The notes under the pieces: generated by a model | Seen by the model: only the letters and a program-made list of their open reading frames with translations | What the model was told of the DNA's origin: nothing | Databases searched by the model: none | DNA from: Microbacterium trichothecenolyticum | GTDB lineage: Bacteria; Actinomycetota; Actinomycetes; Actinomycetales; Microbacteriaceae | Assembly: GCF_030818955.1 (NCBI RefSeq) | Contig: NZ_JAUTBF010000001.1 | Span: 3,658,001-3,722,000 of the forward strand | DNA length: 64,000 bases | Direction: 5' to 3' | Made by a program: the position numbers and the translations under genes | Shown: one piece after another, positions 54,333-62,398 of the stretch | Position numbering within the stretch: the stretch's first letter is position 1 | Layout of the letters: each line of letters begins with the position of its first letter

Positions 54333-54350
54333 GTCCACCAAATGGTGGAC
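54333..54350. promoter_or_regulatory. Inverted repeat in the island's divergent region
   Basis: GTCCACCA and TGGTGGAC form a perfect 8-bp inverted repeat with a 2-nt spacer in the non-coding region between divergent gene sets. A second one, CTGAGG/CCTCAG, lies at 54248-54264. They are candidate operators; apart from these and the short gene at 54428 I see nothing else in this 346-bp gap. Confidence 0.45.
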
Positions 54351-54427
54351 AACCAGGTTTATGGGCCGAGACTCTCCACAGCCACCGACCCACCGATGTG
54401 TTGTCCGTTTGACATAGGAGGGGAACG

Positions 54428-54526
54428 ATGCGAGGGTGGCCACTAAGCGCAGAGGGGTGCAACTTTACGCGGTACAACGACGCTGAAGTGTCAAAATTCG
54501 CGTTAGCTGTGCGTTACGTATAGCTC
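54428..54526 (+). CDS. Possible short gene (32 residues) ahead of the secreted-protein operon
   Basis: ATG 54428 follows a very strong ribosome site (TAGGAGGGGAA) and a frame of 32 codons ends at TAG 54524-54526, 13 bp before the next start. The peptide has one Cys and no recognised motif. It may be a leader peptide or a small protein; coding is supported only by the ribosome site and position. Confidence 0.4.
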
Positions 54527-54539
54527 AATTGGGGGAAGT

Positions 54540-55106
54540 GTGAGTTATTTTTCGAGCGCGCCGATAGATAGGAGTAGTCTTTTCGCGGTAGCGATCTTTG
54601 GTGGTATCTCAGCCTGGGCTTTCTCGCCGGTGGTGGCAAATGCCGAAGAGCTGCCGATTGACCCGTCGGAGGTGCCCGAATACGTTGAGAAGACGGTGGG
54701 AAGCGGCTTCACGGATCTCGCGGGGATTCACCAGGAGTATCGCGAAGCCGTTGCGTCGTTCCCATTTCCTCTGCCAGATGGTCAGCAGTTCCCACCCGAA
54801 TCGAGTCTGAACGACGACGCTCCAACATCCGACGCGGTTAGGCGCAGAGTCGTCTGGCAGAAGGGTAGCGGCGTCGCCGAGGCGTACATGTACTGGGAGA
54901 CCGCTACGGTCGTCGCCGCCAGCGAGGCGCAAGATCGCGGCGAGTTCATCCGCGCGCAGGCCTTACTCGACACGCTTGAAGCGGGCTACAACTCGGACTT
55001 CCGACGTCTTGTGCTCATTGACCGCGGGAATGAGTTTGTGCGAACGCAAGTCGGCGCGGCGAGGTCTGGTGACTTCGGCCCACTGCGGGATGCTGTCTGC
55101 GCATAA
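54540..55106 (+). CDS. Secreted protein, unknown
   Basis: The 188-residue product has an N-terminal hydrophobic segment ending in an AFSPVVANA-type cleavage site (about residue 35) and an acidic, helical mature part. GTG 54540 follows GGGGGAAG. No family recognised. It heads a row of three plus-strand genes for small extracellular or unknown proteins. Confidence 0.6.
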   Translation: MSYFSSAPIDRSSLFAVAIFGGISAWAFSPVVANAEELPIDPSEVPEYVEKTVGSGFTDLAGIHQEYREAVASFPFPLPDGQQFPPESSLNDDAPTSDAVRRRVVWQKGSGVAEAYMYWETATVVAASEAQDRGEFIRAQALLDTLEAGYNSDFRRLVLIDRGNEFVRTQVGAARSGDFGPLRDAVCA

Positions 55107-55226
55107 GTTGAAACGCCGCCTTCGTTAAGACGACGGTAAAACCAAAATCCTCCGCCACCGATGGCGGTCTCACACACTCCAACGCGAACGCTAACGGCTC
55201 GCGTGTACACCTGGAAGGATCCGCCA

Positions 55227-55586
55227 ATGGCGTGGACCTACGACAGCACGAACGCAGAGCAAGGTAGCGATGTAATCAACTACTGGAAGTATCGCCAAGT
55301 GCGCGGGAACTTGCAGATGCGGTTGACTGACGTCGCGATCGCAAACGGTGAGCGCTGGTACTCGGCCGTGTATTTCATCTGTGTGATCGACCGCTCGGGC
55401 AGAGTCCATGGCGACACTTCCATAACCAAAACATGGGGGCAGGCTGCGAACTACAAAACGATCGCTGTCGTCCCTAACCTGGCTGTGCGCTTCCAGATTC
55501 GCGCGTCCGTTCGCAGAAGCAACGGAATCGAAGTCTACAACTGGTGGAGCGCACAGATGCGCTGGGACAACACGAGCATCTCGTAG
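55227..55586 (+). CDS. Small Trp/Tyr-rich protein, unknown
   Basis: With ATG 55227 (GGAAGGA seven bases upstream) the product has 119 residues rich in aromatic residues and predicted beta strands, and lacks a signal peptide from this start. The frame extends to 55161, but the added residues are not signal-like. No family recognised. Confidence 0.6.
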   Translation: MAWTYDSTNAEQGSDVINYWKYRQVRGNLQMRLTDVAIANGERWYSAVYFICVIDRSGRVHGDTSITKTWGQAANYKTIAVVPNLAVRFQIRASVRRSNGIEVYNWWSAQMRWDNTSIS

Positions 55587-55637
55587 GCGACGAGTCGATC
55601 AGACCCCGGGGACACTACTCAGAGATAGGGTTCAGGC

Positions 55638-56195
55638 ATGGCCTCCAAGTCGAAACTCGTGGTCGGCGTCACATGCGGAGTCGTGATGGCGGGCCTCATT
55701 GCGCTTGCCACGCCGGCCGTCGCGTTTGTGGGTGACACAATTGAACGTGCACGAACGGCGGCGTCGGTCGTCGAAACAGGTTCCCCACAGCCTGCAGGGT
55801 CTTTGCCCGCCTTCAACGGCGAGCTCACAGACTACTCCGGGTGGACAGACGAACAGCTCGCCGAAGCCCGGGCGGAGGATCCCTTCCCCGTGATGGTGAA
55901 CCACCCATCGCGCTTCGCCGGAGACTGCCGACAGAACTCGGTCATGACCAAGACCGGCGCCTTGCAGGGTGCGCAGACGCTCGTCGATATGGGCCCGTCA
56001 GCATTGGCGGCGGGAGCGGTCGAACGTACCGCAGACGGACGAATCAAGTCCTACACTGTCGCGGCCGGAGACGCGGGGGACTCGATCGGCGAGCGATTCT
56101 GCGTCGACTACGTGACCGTCTTCCAGTTCAATCACGTCTGGCCGTACCCCCAGCCCGGAGACGTGTTGTCCCTGTTGCCGGCAGGCGCCGACTAG
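55638..56195 (+). CDS. Exported protein with a C-terminal LysM-like domain
   Basis: A 185-residue protein with a signal peptide (about 1-29, ending TPAVAF) and a C-terminal segment (about 137-183) reading SYTVAAGDAGDSIGERFCV and ending GDVLSLLP, which matches the LysM pattern for binding peptidoglycan glycans. Two Cys (about 97 and 155) may pair. It probably sits on the cell wall together with the other island products. Confidence 0.7.
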   Translation: MASKSKLVVGVTCGVVMAGLIALATPAVAFVGDTIERARTAASVVETGSPQPAGSLPAFNGELTDYSGWTDEQLAEARAEDPFPVMVNHPSRFAGDCRQNSVMTKTGALQGAQTLVDMGPSALAAGAVERTADGRIKSYTVAAGDAGDSIGERFCVDYVTVFQFNHVWPYPQPGDVLSLLPAGAD

Positions 56196-56501
56196 ACAAG
56201 GGTCGTCGGTAGCTACCGGCCAGGGGATCGAGGGACGTGAAGGTTTTTCGCGAAGTCGGGCTTGGACGACAAACCTGCAGCCTGTGCGCGCATGGACACG
56301 AGTCTGCGTCCAACAAAACGATCTGTTCCTGAAGCGCTGCGTCGGGGAGATGGGTCGTATCCATGCTCCAGGGTGCGCGTGAGAGCAGTTTGGAAGTAAA
56401 GAGTTGTGTTCGTGGGTGGAGCGAGCCTCAACAGACACCTACAGTGCGCATGCGCGTACGGATGCGCCTCTGAGCACACGGCAGTCTCAGCCTGAAGCTA
56501 C
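56196..56501. other. 306-bp gap without a recognisable gene
   Basis: Neither strand shows a convincing coding pattern, ribosome site or repeat here. The stretch lies between the LysM-like gene and two pseudogenes and is probably decayed sequence. Confidence 0.5.
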
Positions 56502-56698
56502 CTACTTCGCAGCCTCCAGAACGGCAGAGATCGTCGCTTTGAGTCGCTGCGCACTGTCGAAGGTAACGGCGAAGAATCGGTGCCCATCTTCGAACGGCCC
56601 AACGTAGAGGTACGTGGCTTGGCTTCTTCGATCGCGACGACGAAGTCGTCGGCGAAGAGCTGCGCGGGATTGCCGTCGAGGCTCTCGGGTTTCGTCAT
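56502..56698 (-). pseudogene. Frameshifted small conserved protein gene
   Basis: From the ATG at 56698 the frame encodes TKPESLDGNPAQLFADDFVV and on to AKPR. After a one-base shift near 56605 the next frame continues coherently as YLYVGPFEDGHRFFAVTFDS and ends AVLEAAK at the TAG (56502-56504). Joined, the product would be about 64 residues. I do not know its function. It is divergent from the XRE-like pseudogene, so the two probably came as a unit. Confidence 0.65.
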
Positions 56699-56749
56699 CG
56701 TGCGGGATGATCGGTCTTCTGGGTCAGGCTGGGACAAGGTGAGACACCC

Positions 56750-57477
56750 GTGAGCGATGGTACGAACCCGCTGGCGTCGATTCCGTCGACGTGGGCAAAG
56801 TTTGGCGTGGGGCTGCGGCAGCTGCGAGCGGTCAGCCTGCGGGCGCCGGAGACCCAGCAGTTGGCGGGCCCAGCGGGCGTGGTTCTGTCCCGGTCGCAGC
56901 TTCAGCGCTACGAGGCTGGGACGTCGCGACCCTAGCTCGCCTATCCCGACCACCTGGATCAGGTGTACTGCGCGGGTGGGTGGGTGTCGCTTGCGATCCG
57001 GTCACTGTACGGGGCTCTATGGGATCCGTGGGATGAGGCGCAGGCGTTGCCCGGCTCCATCACGCCCATCGATGGCCCGCTCGGTATGACGGCATCGTGT
57101 GGATAGCGCTCAAGCCGCTGCCCGGACACGCCGACACACAGCACGCCCTCGCCCTTACATCGGGACCATGGCGGCTCGCTCTCAGTCCGCTCATTCCGGC
57201 CTCAGGCATCGTGCTTATGACCGGCAAAGCGGAAGACTCGTCCGGTGAGGCGGCCACGCTCAACCTGGACAGTACGCTGCCGGTGTTCTGCCTGCGCGGG
57301 GCAGGCGCGCCACCCAATTCGGTGGCGGTTATCGACATTCGTCGGCGGTGGCAGCACCAGAACATCGAGCCGAGAGAAGGCCGCCCGCGACTGCGAGAAC
57401 TCGGGCGAAGGCCGCGGCAGGTGGATCCCGCTTCCGAGGTCGCGAGGGCGGAGACGGCGCGCCTCAAGGTGAGGTGA
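56750..57477 (+). pseudogene. XRE-like regulator gene, inactivated by stop and frameshift
   Basis: GTG 56750 opens a frame with a helix-turn-helix-like part (FGVGLRQLRAV, then LSRSQLQRYEAGTSRP) that stops at TAG 56933-56935. Beyond the stop the same frame continues sensibly (LAYPDHLDQVYCAGGWVSLA, then RSLYGALWDPW). After a frameshift near 57050 it resumes as RWPARYDGIVWIALKPLPGH to about 57420. The whole looks like one DNA-binding regulator of over 200 residues, with at least two disabling changes. Confidence 0.65.
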
Positions 57478-57955
57478 TCGATCCGCCGCGGCAACTGCGC
57501 GCCTCGCCCAGAAGACAGGGTCGCTCAACCAACGACGCCTCCGGCAAGAGTGCGGAGGCGTCGTACTCGCGTGGGGACACGAGTGTGAGGGGGGGTATCA
57601 GGACGGGCTCGGCGGCTGCGGCCTTGTACGCCTCGACGATGGTCGCGGGCACCCGGCCGCGGTCGCTGACAGTGTGCCCGTTCTCCCGCGCCCACTTCCG
57701 GACCGCCGCAAGATTCACGTCGCTCTTCGCCCTCGTGGCGCGGCTACCGGCGCGCGGGGTGGCGGCGGATCCTGTGGGGCGGGCGGCGTTCACAAACGGG
57801 GCAAGTGCCTGGAAGAACGTGTCGGCGTTCTTGTCGGAAAGGTCGATCTCGTAGACGCGGCCCTCGATGGAGAAGGTAATCTGCTTTCCTTCACCTTCCT
57901 CGAGCGGGGTTCCGTCGAGGTCGTCGATGAGCTGAGCAACGTGTCGAGTAGCCAT
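57464..57955 (-). CDS. lsr2: Lsr2-family nucleoid-associated protein with C-terminal extension
   Basis: From the ATG at 57955 the product has the Lsr2 N-terminal dimerisation domain (VAQLIDDLDGTPLEEGEGKQ, then ITFSIEGRVYEIDLSDKNA), a linker, and the AT-hook-like DNA-binding domain RKWARENGHTVSDRGRVPAT (about 90-109). Lsr2 coats and silences AT-rich foreign DNA. Here about 50 extra residues follow the normal C-terminus, probably because the native stop was lost. The upstream frame to 58018 is not family-like. An island-borne Lsr2 may silence or protect the island's own genes; the main chromosomal copy is expected elsewhere. Confidence 0.85.
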   Translation of the reverse strand: MATRHVAQLIDDLDGTPLEEGEGKQITFSIEGRVYEIDLSDKNADTFFQALAPFVNAARPTGSAATPRAGSRATRAKSDVNLAAVRKWARENGHTVSDRGRVPATIVEAYKAAAAEPVLIPPLTLVSPREYDASALLPEASLVERPCLLGEARSCRGGSITSP

Positions 57956-58079
57956 ACTCGTAAATCTGCACAGTCGGACATATCCCATTGCCCCGACATT
58001 CGTGCTCACGACGGTCACGGTGATTCGCCAAGTGACTTCTTGAACTCCGAATGGGTCTTCGCTCGTTTCGCAAGGGACA

Positions 58080-58117
58080 GATCGGCCCGTCGCTCTTTGT
58101 GAAGCGACGGGCCGATC
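58080..58117 (-). terminator. Terminator-like hairpin after the surface-protein remnant
   Basis: GATCGGCCCGTCGC and GCGACGGGCCGATC pair perfectly (14 bp) around a 10-nt loop, 24 bp beyond the stop of the minus-strand gene at 58141. Confidence 0.6.
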
Positions 58118-58140
58118 CGGTGCTTACCTCTGCCTCTCTT

Positions 58141-58818
58141 TCAAGCGCGCGCCTTCGCGCGGCGGCGAGCGACCATCATGAAGGCGATCCCGCCGAGGAT
58201 GAGCGCGCTCGCCCCAATTCCTGCAGCTGTCGTGCCGGTGCTGTCATAACCCGTCAATGCCAGCCCGTCGGTCACGATGAGGGATGCGTAGACCGAGCCG
58301 CTGGTCGCGCCACGTACCTCGATCTTGCGGGCTCCGAAGTCAGTTCCGGACGGAATGGTGATCGTCGCGGATACGGTGCCGTCGGCGCTGGCCGTGGTCG
58401 AGAGCAGCTTGATCGGCGTGGAGTGCAGCCAGATCTCAACCGCCTCGCCGGGTGCAAAGCCACTGGCTTTCACTGTGACCTGGTTGCCGCGGGCGACCGT
58501 GCTTGTCGACACCGAGGCCGCGATCGACGGAGCTGAGGCAGTCGGCGAGGTGAGCGGCGTCTCTGTCGGCGTCGGCGTCGATGTCGGCACCGGGGTCGGC
58601 GTGGGAGTCGGATCCGGCGTGGGCGTCGGTTCCGGCGTGGGAGTGGGGGTGGGCGTGGGAGTCGGCTCGGGCGTCGGTGTCACGCAGTCGCCGGGCAGTG
58701 TGTACACGTGCTCACCGACGGGCGCGGTGAGCGTCGGGCGGTAGTGCTGAACGACACTCAGCGTCGTGGGCCCCTCGCTGGCAAGCGGAACGTATCGAGC
58801 AGTTCGCTCGTACGCCAC
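58141..58818 (-). pseudogene. N-terminally truncated surface protein with LAXTG anchor
   Basis: The remaining 225 residues contain a Thr-Pro repeat linker (about 46-85), an Ig-like domain (about 95-185: GNQVTVKASGFAPGEAVEIW) and a sorting signal LALTG followed by a TM segment and RRRAKARA. There is no signal peptide; the N-terminal part beginning near 58818 is atypical and the frame runs into the recombinase fragment. I infer that the element's insertion cut off the N-terminal part of a sortase E substrate. Confidence 0.65.
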
Positions 58819-58820
58819 AG

Positions 58821-59065
58821 GTGCGTCGCGGTCGACAAGCTACTGATCCGGCCTATGACGGCAACCCCGACGACAGGGGGACTCGCGCCGTCATCTATCT
58901 CCGCGTGAGTAGCAAGAAGCAAGTCGACACTGACTACGACCCAGAAGGAATCTCGCTCCCTGCCCAACGCCTCGCCTGCGAGAAGAAGGCTGAGCAGATG
59001 GGGCTCCAGATCGTCGATGAGTACGTCGACGCGGGCTTCTCTGGTACTGACGTCGCAGGGCATCC
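58821..59065 (+). pseudogene. Serine recombinase, N-terminal fragment
   Basis: Encodes the first part of a large serine recombinase: AVIYLRVSSKKQ with the catalytic Ser region, EGISLPAQRLACEKKAEQMG and DEYVDAGFSGTDVAGHP. Similarity ends at the junction near 59066, before the rest of the catalytic domain. Beyond it the frame reads antisense of another recombinase part. Confidence 0.8.
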
Positions 59066-59622
59066 CTTCTCGACAGTCTTGCGGAGCCCCACACGAGCCG
59101 CAGCAATGAATCCGGGGCTCACCCGCAGCTGGTCCCAGTACCGTTCAACGGCGTCTTCGACGCGGGCCATCTGCATGTATGGTGCGTCGCAAAGCTTGTC
59201 CTGACTGCGACGACAGAAGAAGTAGTCGTACGTTCCGCCGCGCCCGTTCACGTGAGCCACAATGATCCGTCCGTGCGCATCATCTGTTGAGTGGCAGTTG
59301 CCGCAATAGAGCGTGCTCTTCAAGTAGTGGTGATGAATGCGCCGCCGCTCGCCCGTGGCACGAACAGAGATGACCTCCTGGACACGGCCAAAAAGATCTC
59401 CATCAACGAGCGGGTCATGACGGCCGGGGTAGATGTTGCCCTTGAACCGCGTGAAGCCCAGATAGTACGGGTCCTGGAGGAGTCGAAGTAGCTGATTGTC
59501 GGAGAGCTGCTTGGACGGCCAGCGCGCCGAGGCCCGCGTCTTCAGCCCGCGAAGGTAAAGCTCATCTGCGAGCGCTGGGATGCTATACGCGCCCGTCGCG
59601 TACAGCTCAAACGCGGCGGCGG
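59066..59622 (-). pseudogene. Serine recombinase, central fragment in inverted orientation
   Basis: On the minus strand this encodes the recombinase domain (AAAAFELYATGAYSIPALAD, LLRLLQDPYYLGFTRFKGNI) and the zinc ribbon (LYCGNCHS through CRRSQDKLCDAPYM), ending RVGLRKTVEK. It should lie between the two plus-strand fragments in the same direction, so it has been inverted. About 100 or more codons of the catalytic domain are missing between this and the N-terminal fragment. Confidence 0.8.
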
Positions 59623-60110
59623 CACGCTCGCTGCACACGCAGCTGACGGAGAATCTGCGGAAGCTCGATCAGCGGGAAGAGAACCTGTTGGACCTGGCCG
59701 CCGATGGCACGCTTCCACGCGAGACGATTCAGAAGCGGATGAACGCCATCCTGCGAAACCGAGCCGCGATGAGCGCGCGCCTTGAGAAGACGGAGCAGAA
59801 GTTGGCAGTCGTCGTGGACTACCTGGACGCGGCGCTGTCGCTTCTCGAGCGCCCGGGCGAGTTGTACGCAAATGCAACGGATGAGCAGCGGCGCATGCTG
59901 AATCAGGCGGTCTTCTCGCGCATCTACGTATACGCGGATGAGATCACGGACGTCGAGTTCAACGAGCCGTTCGACATGCTGATGGCGGCGGGGGAATTGT
60001 ACGAGAGCCCAACGAAAACCGCCCCTGAGAACAGGGGCGGGGACGTATCTGCCGAGGCAGCGAGTCTCGTAAACATCGCTCTCGGCGATATTTCGAGTAA
60101 CGCTGACGTG
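59613..60110 (+). pseudogene. Serine recombinase, C-terminal fragment
   Basis: Encodes the coiled-coil and C-terminal part: AAARSLHTQLTENLRKLDQR, then ENLLDLAADGTLPRETIQKR, RMLNQAVFSRIYVY and FNEPFDMLMAAGELY. It joins logically to the end of the inverted fragment. The open frame runs on into the antisense of tRNA-Lys up to 60173, so the original stop or att junction has been replaced at the tRNA 3' end. Confidence 0.8.
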
Positions 60111-60184
60111 GTGGGCCCCGTGGGGCTCGAACCCACGACCCGCGGATTAAAAGTCCGATGCTCTACCGACTGAGCTAGAGGCCC
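60109..60184 (-). tRNA. tRNA-Lys (anticodon TTT)
   Basis: On the minus strand: acceptor GGGCCTC/GGGGCCC, D arm AGCTCAGTCGGTAGAG, anticodon loop CTTTTAA (anticodon TTT), T arm GGGTTCGAGCCC, discriminator A and encoded CCA. Its 3' end abuts the recombinase fragment, the usual side for element integration. Confidence 0.95.
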
Positions 60185-60690
60185 TCGGCATCCACCCTAC
60201 CGGCCCTGACGGGGCGCACGTGTTCATCGGGGCGCGTTCGTGCGACGATCCAGAACAGGTGGGGGCCGCCGATCGCGGCGGTGAGCAGGCCCACGGGAGC
60301 TGTAGGGGTGCGAGGGCGCGCTGGGCGATCACGTCGGCGACGACGAGCACGGTGGCGCCGGTCACGGCCGAGCCGATGACGGGCACTCCGCTGGTGCCCA
60401 TCGCGCGGCGGGCCAGCTGCGGCGCGGCGAGGGCGGTGAAGCCGATGGGTCCCGAGACGGCGGTGGCGGTTCCGGTCAGCAGCGCCGCGACGATGACGAG
60501 CGCGAGGCGCACGCGTGCGGTGCGCACGCCGAGGGAGCGGGCGGTTTCGTCGTCGAGTTCGAGGGCGCGGAAGTCGCGATAGATCACGGCGAGGACGAGA
60601 CCCAGGATGCCGATCGAGACGAGCAGCAGGGCGACGTCGGCGAACGAGGTGGCCGCGAGGCTGCCGTGCAGCCATTGGTCGGCGGTGCGG
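60175..60690 (-). pseudogene. FecCD-family siderophore permease remnant
   Basis: The C-terminal half of a FecCD permease is recognisable: QWLHGSLAATSFADVALLLV, DDETARSLGVRTARVRLALV, SGPIGFTALAAPQLARR and GLLTAAIGGPHLFWIVARTR. The N-terminal half is missing beyond about 60690. A one-base deletion near 60294 (CCGTGGG for an expected CCGGTGGG) splits the rest into two frames. Its apparent stop lies within the 5' end of tRNA-Lys. It is a second, decayed iron-uptake locus, unrelated in position to the operon at 35-41 kb. Confidence 0.75.
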
Positions 60691-60725
60691 GCGATTCGAA
60701 CTGACGCGAAGACACGACATGCAGA

Positions 60726-60764
60726 GCGAGCGCCGGACCCCCTCGCCTGGGGTCCGGCGCTCGC
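60726..60764 (-). terminator. Hairpin terminator after the fasciclin gene
   Basis: GCGAGCGCCGGACCCC and GGGGTCCGGCGCTCGC form a perfect 16-bp stem with a 7-nt loop, about 60 bp past the fasciclin gene stop on the minus strand. No T run follows. Confidence 0.65.
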
Positions 60765-60821
60765 CGTCTGCTCCGATCGATCATCGATCGGTCGGGTGCG
60801 TGAGCTCACGCATCCGAAGGA

Positions 60822-61490
60822 TTACATCGGGGGCATCAGCACCGAGTCGATGAGGTACACCGTGGCGTTGGCGGTCTGGACGCCACCGCAGACGACGTTG
60901 GCGGTGCCGTTGACCGTGATCGAGTCGCCCGAGCCGGCGACGGTGACGTCCTGGCCCTCGACCGTGGCGTGCGTGCCGTCGATCTCGTCGGGCGCGATCT
61001 GGCCGGGGACCACGTGGTAGGTGAGGATCTTGGTCAGCGTGGCGGAGTCGGTCTTCAGGCCCTCGATGGTGGAGGCGTCGATCTTGGCGAACGCGTCGTC
61101 GACGGGGGCGAAGACGGTGAACTCGCCGCCGTTGAGCGTGTCGACGAGGTTCACGTCGGGGTTCAGCTGGCCGCTGACAGCCGCGGTGAGCGTGGTGAGC
61201 AGCGGGTTGTTCGATGCGGCGACGGCGACCGGGTCGGCAGCCATGCCCGCGACCGAGCCGGCACCCGAAGGAACGGCTGCGGCGTAGTCGGCGCAACCGG
61301 GGCCGACGAGGTTGGCGGCGGGGTCCATCGCCGACGACGAGGCCGAGGGGGATGCGGCCATGGAGGGCGCGGTGCTCTCTTCGGCCGTGGAGCCGCCCGA
61401 GGTGGTGCCACCCGAACATGCGGTGAGTGCGAAGGCCGAGCCCAGAACGAGGGCGAGACCAGCGACGACAGGCTTCTTGTTGGTGAGCAT
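60822..61490 (-). CDS. Fasciclin-domain lipoprotein
   Basis: A 222-residue exported lipoprotein (lipobox ALTAC, Cys near 25), a Ser/Ala-rich linker, and one fasciclin (FAS1) domain (about 90-222) with [14 protein letters not shown] and [10 protein letters not shown]. This is the layout of mycobacterial MPT83/MPT70. In mycobacteria such genes are SigK targets, and a sigK-rskA-like pair is divergently encoded next door. GGAGGAA precedes the ATG at 61490. Confidence 0.9.
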   Translation of the reverse strand: MLTNKKPVVAGLALVLGSAFALTACSGGTTSGGSTAEESTAPSMAASPSASSSAMDPAANLVGPGCADYAAAVPSGAGSVAGMAADPVAVAASNNPLLTTLTAAVSGQLNPDVNLVDTLNGGEFTVFAPVDDAFAKIDASTIEGLKTDSATLTKILTYHVVPGQIAPDEIDGTHATVEGQDVTVAGSGDSITVNGTANVVCGGVQTANATVYLIDSVLMPPM

Positions 61491-61794
61491 GACATTCCTC
61501 CGAAATCGTTCGGATCGCGTTCACGATCCGTCAGGGACACCCCGGTGCGAGGGGCGGTTCGCCGTGGAGCGGCTTACACAGGGTCTTCGGGACTCCCCGG
61601 GGATCGGATTGCGAAATGTTGCGGATCGGCGCCGAATGCATGGTTCGAGCGTCATAAATTCCCAGATCAGCGCAGGATAAATATTCTCCGGAATATTTCT
61701 TCATCACGCTCGCCCGGTCGCTCCGTCAGCCCGATGCGCCCTACGCGCACCATCGGCTCGCGCGCGCATACGTGAGTCTTTGTACGGGTAGGCA
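61491..61794. other. 304-bp divergent intergenic region with an inverted repeat
   Basis: The region between the fasciclin and sigma-factor genes holds no gene. AAATATTC/GAATATTT at 61679-61698 is a perfect 8-bp inverted repeat with a 4-nt centre in an AT-rich patch and may be a regulator site. ECF-type promoters are expected here, but I could not assign -35 and -10 elements with confidence. Confidence 0.5.
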
Positions 61795-62398
61795 ATGATG
61801 GATGCCATGGTGATCGACGGTTTTGATCTGCCCGACGACGGGGCGGAGCACGTCGACCATGTCGGGGAACTGCTGCAGCGCACCGCCACGGGAGATCGCG
61901 CCGCGTTCACCGAGTTGTACGACGTTCTGTCCGGCCCGCGCCTTCGGCCTCATCCTGCGCGTGCTCGTCGATCGTTCGCAGAGCGAAGAGGTGCTGCAGG
62001 AGGTCTTCGTGGAGATCTGGCAATCCGCTGCGCGTTTCACTCCGAACAAAGGGCAAGGAAGATCGTGGGTTCTCACGATCGCCCACCGACGGGCCGTCGA
62101 CCGCGTGCGGTCGTCGCAGTCGAGTGTCGATCGTGACGTGCGCGCGGGATTGCGCGATATGGACGTCGCCTATGACGACGTTTCGGAGAAAGTCGAGATG
62201 AGGATCGAGGGACGACGCGTCGTCGATGCATTGGCGGCGCTCCCCGACGCGCAGAAAGAAGCACTCACCCTGGCCTACTTCGGTGGATACAGCCAGAGCG
62301 AGATCGCTGCCCTCGTCGGGGCGCCCCTCGGAACGATCAAGACGAGGATGCGCGACGGATTGTCACGCTTGAGGATGGAGATGGGGGTGGACAAGTGA
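61795..62398 (+). pseudogene. sigK: SigK-like ECF sigma factor gene with a frameshift
   Basis: The first frame from ATG 61795 gives the sigma N-terminus (ELLQRTATGDRAAFTELYDV) and then degenerates. The next frame continues with ARAFGLILRVLVDRSQSEEV (region 2), GRSWVLTIAHRRAVDRVR, and region 4 (LTLAYFGGYSQSEIAALVGA). Removing one C from TGTCCGG (61929-61935) would rejoin them into a product of about 200 residues. It overlaps rskA by GTGA and matches the SigK group. As written, no full sigma factor can be made; an assembly error is possible. Confidence 0.85.

Larger units (their letters stand above)
50422..60108. mobile_element. Putative integrated island next to tRNA-Lys
   Basis: This stretch is visibly lower in GC than the rest. 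It has secreted or cell-wall proteins of unknown function, an Lsr2 homologue, several pseudogenes and pieces of a large serine recombinase, and it ends at the 3' end of a tRNA-Lys gene. The left boundary is not sharp; the IS3 element may hide it. The window-wide heptamer GGATGCC/GGCATCC is almost absent here. I found no clear direct repeat of the tRNA end at the left side. Confidence 0.5.

Noticed and set aside
58765..58780. GTGGGCCCCTCG resembling the tRNA-Lys 3' end, a possible left attachment site
   Set aside because: Only nine contiguous bases match and it lies inside a coding remnant close to the recombinase, not at a composition boundary.
59291..59491. Plus-strand frame of 66 codons inside the recombinase region
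   Set aside because: It is antisense to the inverted recombinase fragment, which has clear zinc-ribbon cysteines.
60111..60173. Recombinase C-terminus reading VGPVGLEPTTRGLKVRCSTD
   Set aside because: This is the antisense of tRNA-Lys read as protein, not a real C-terminal domain.
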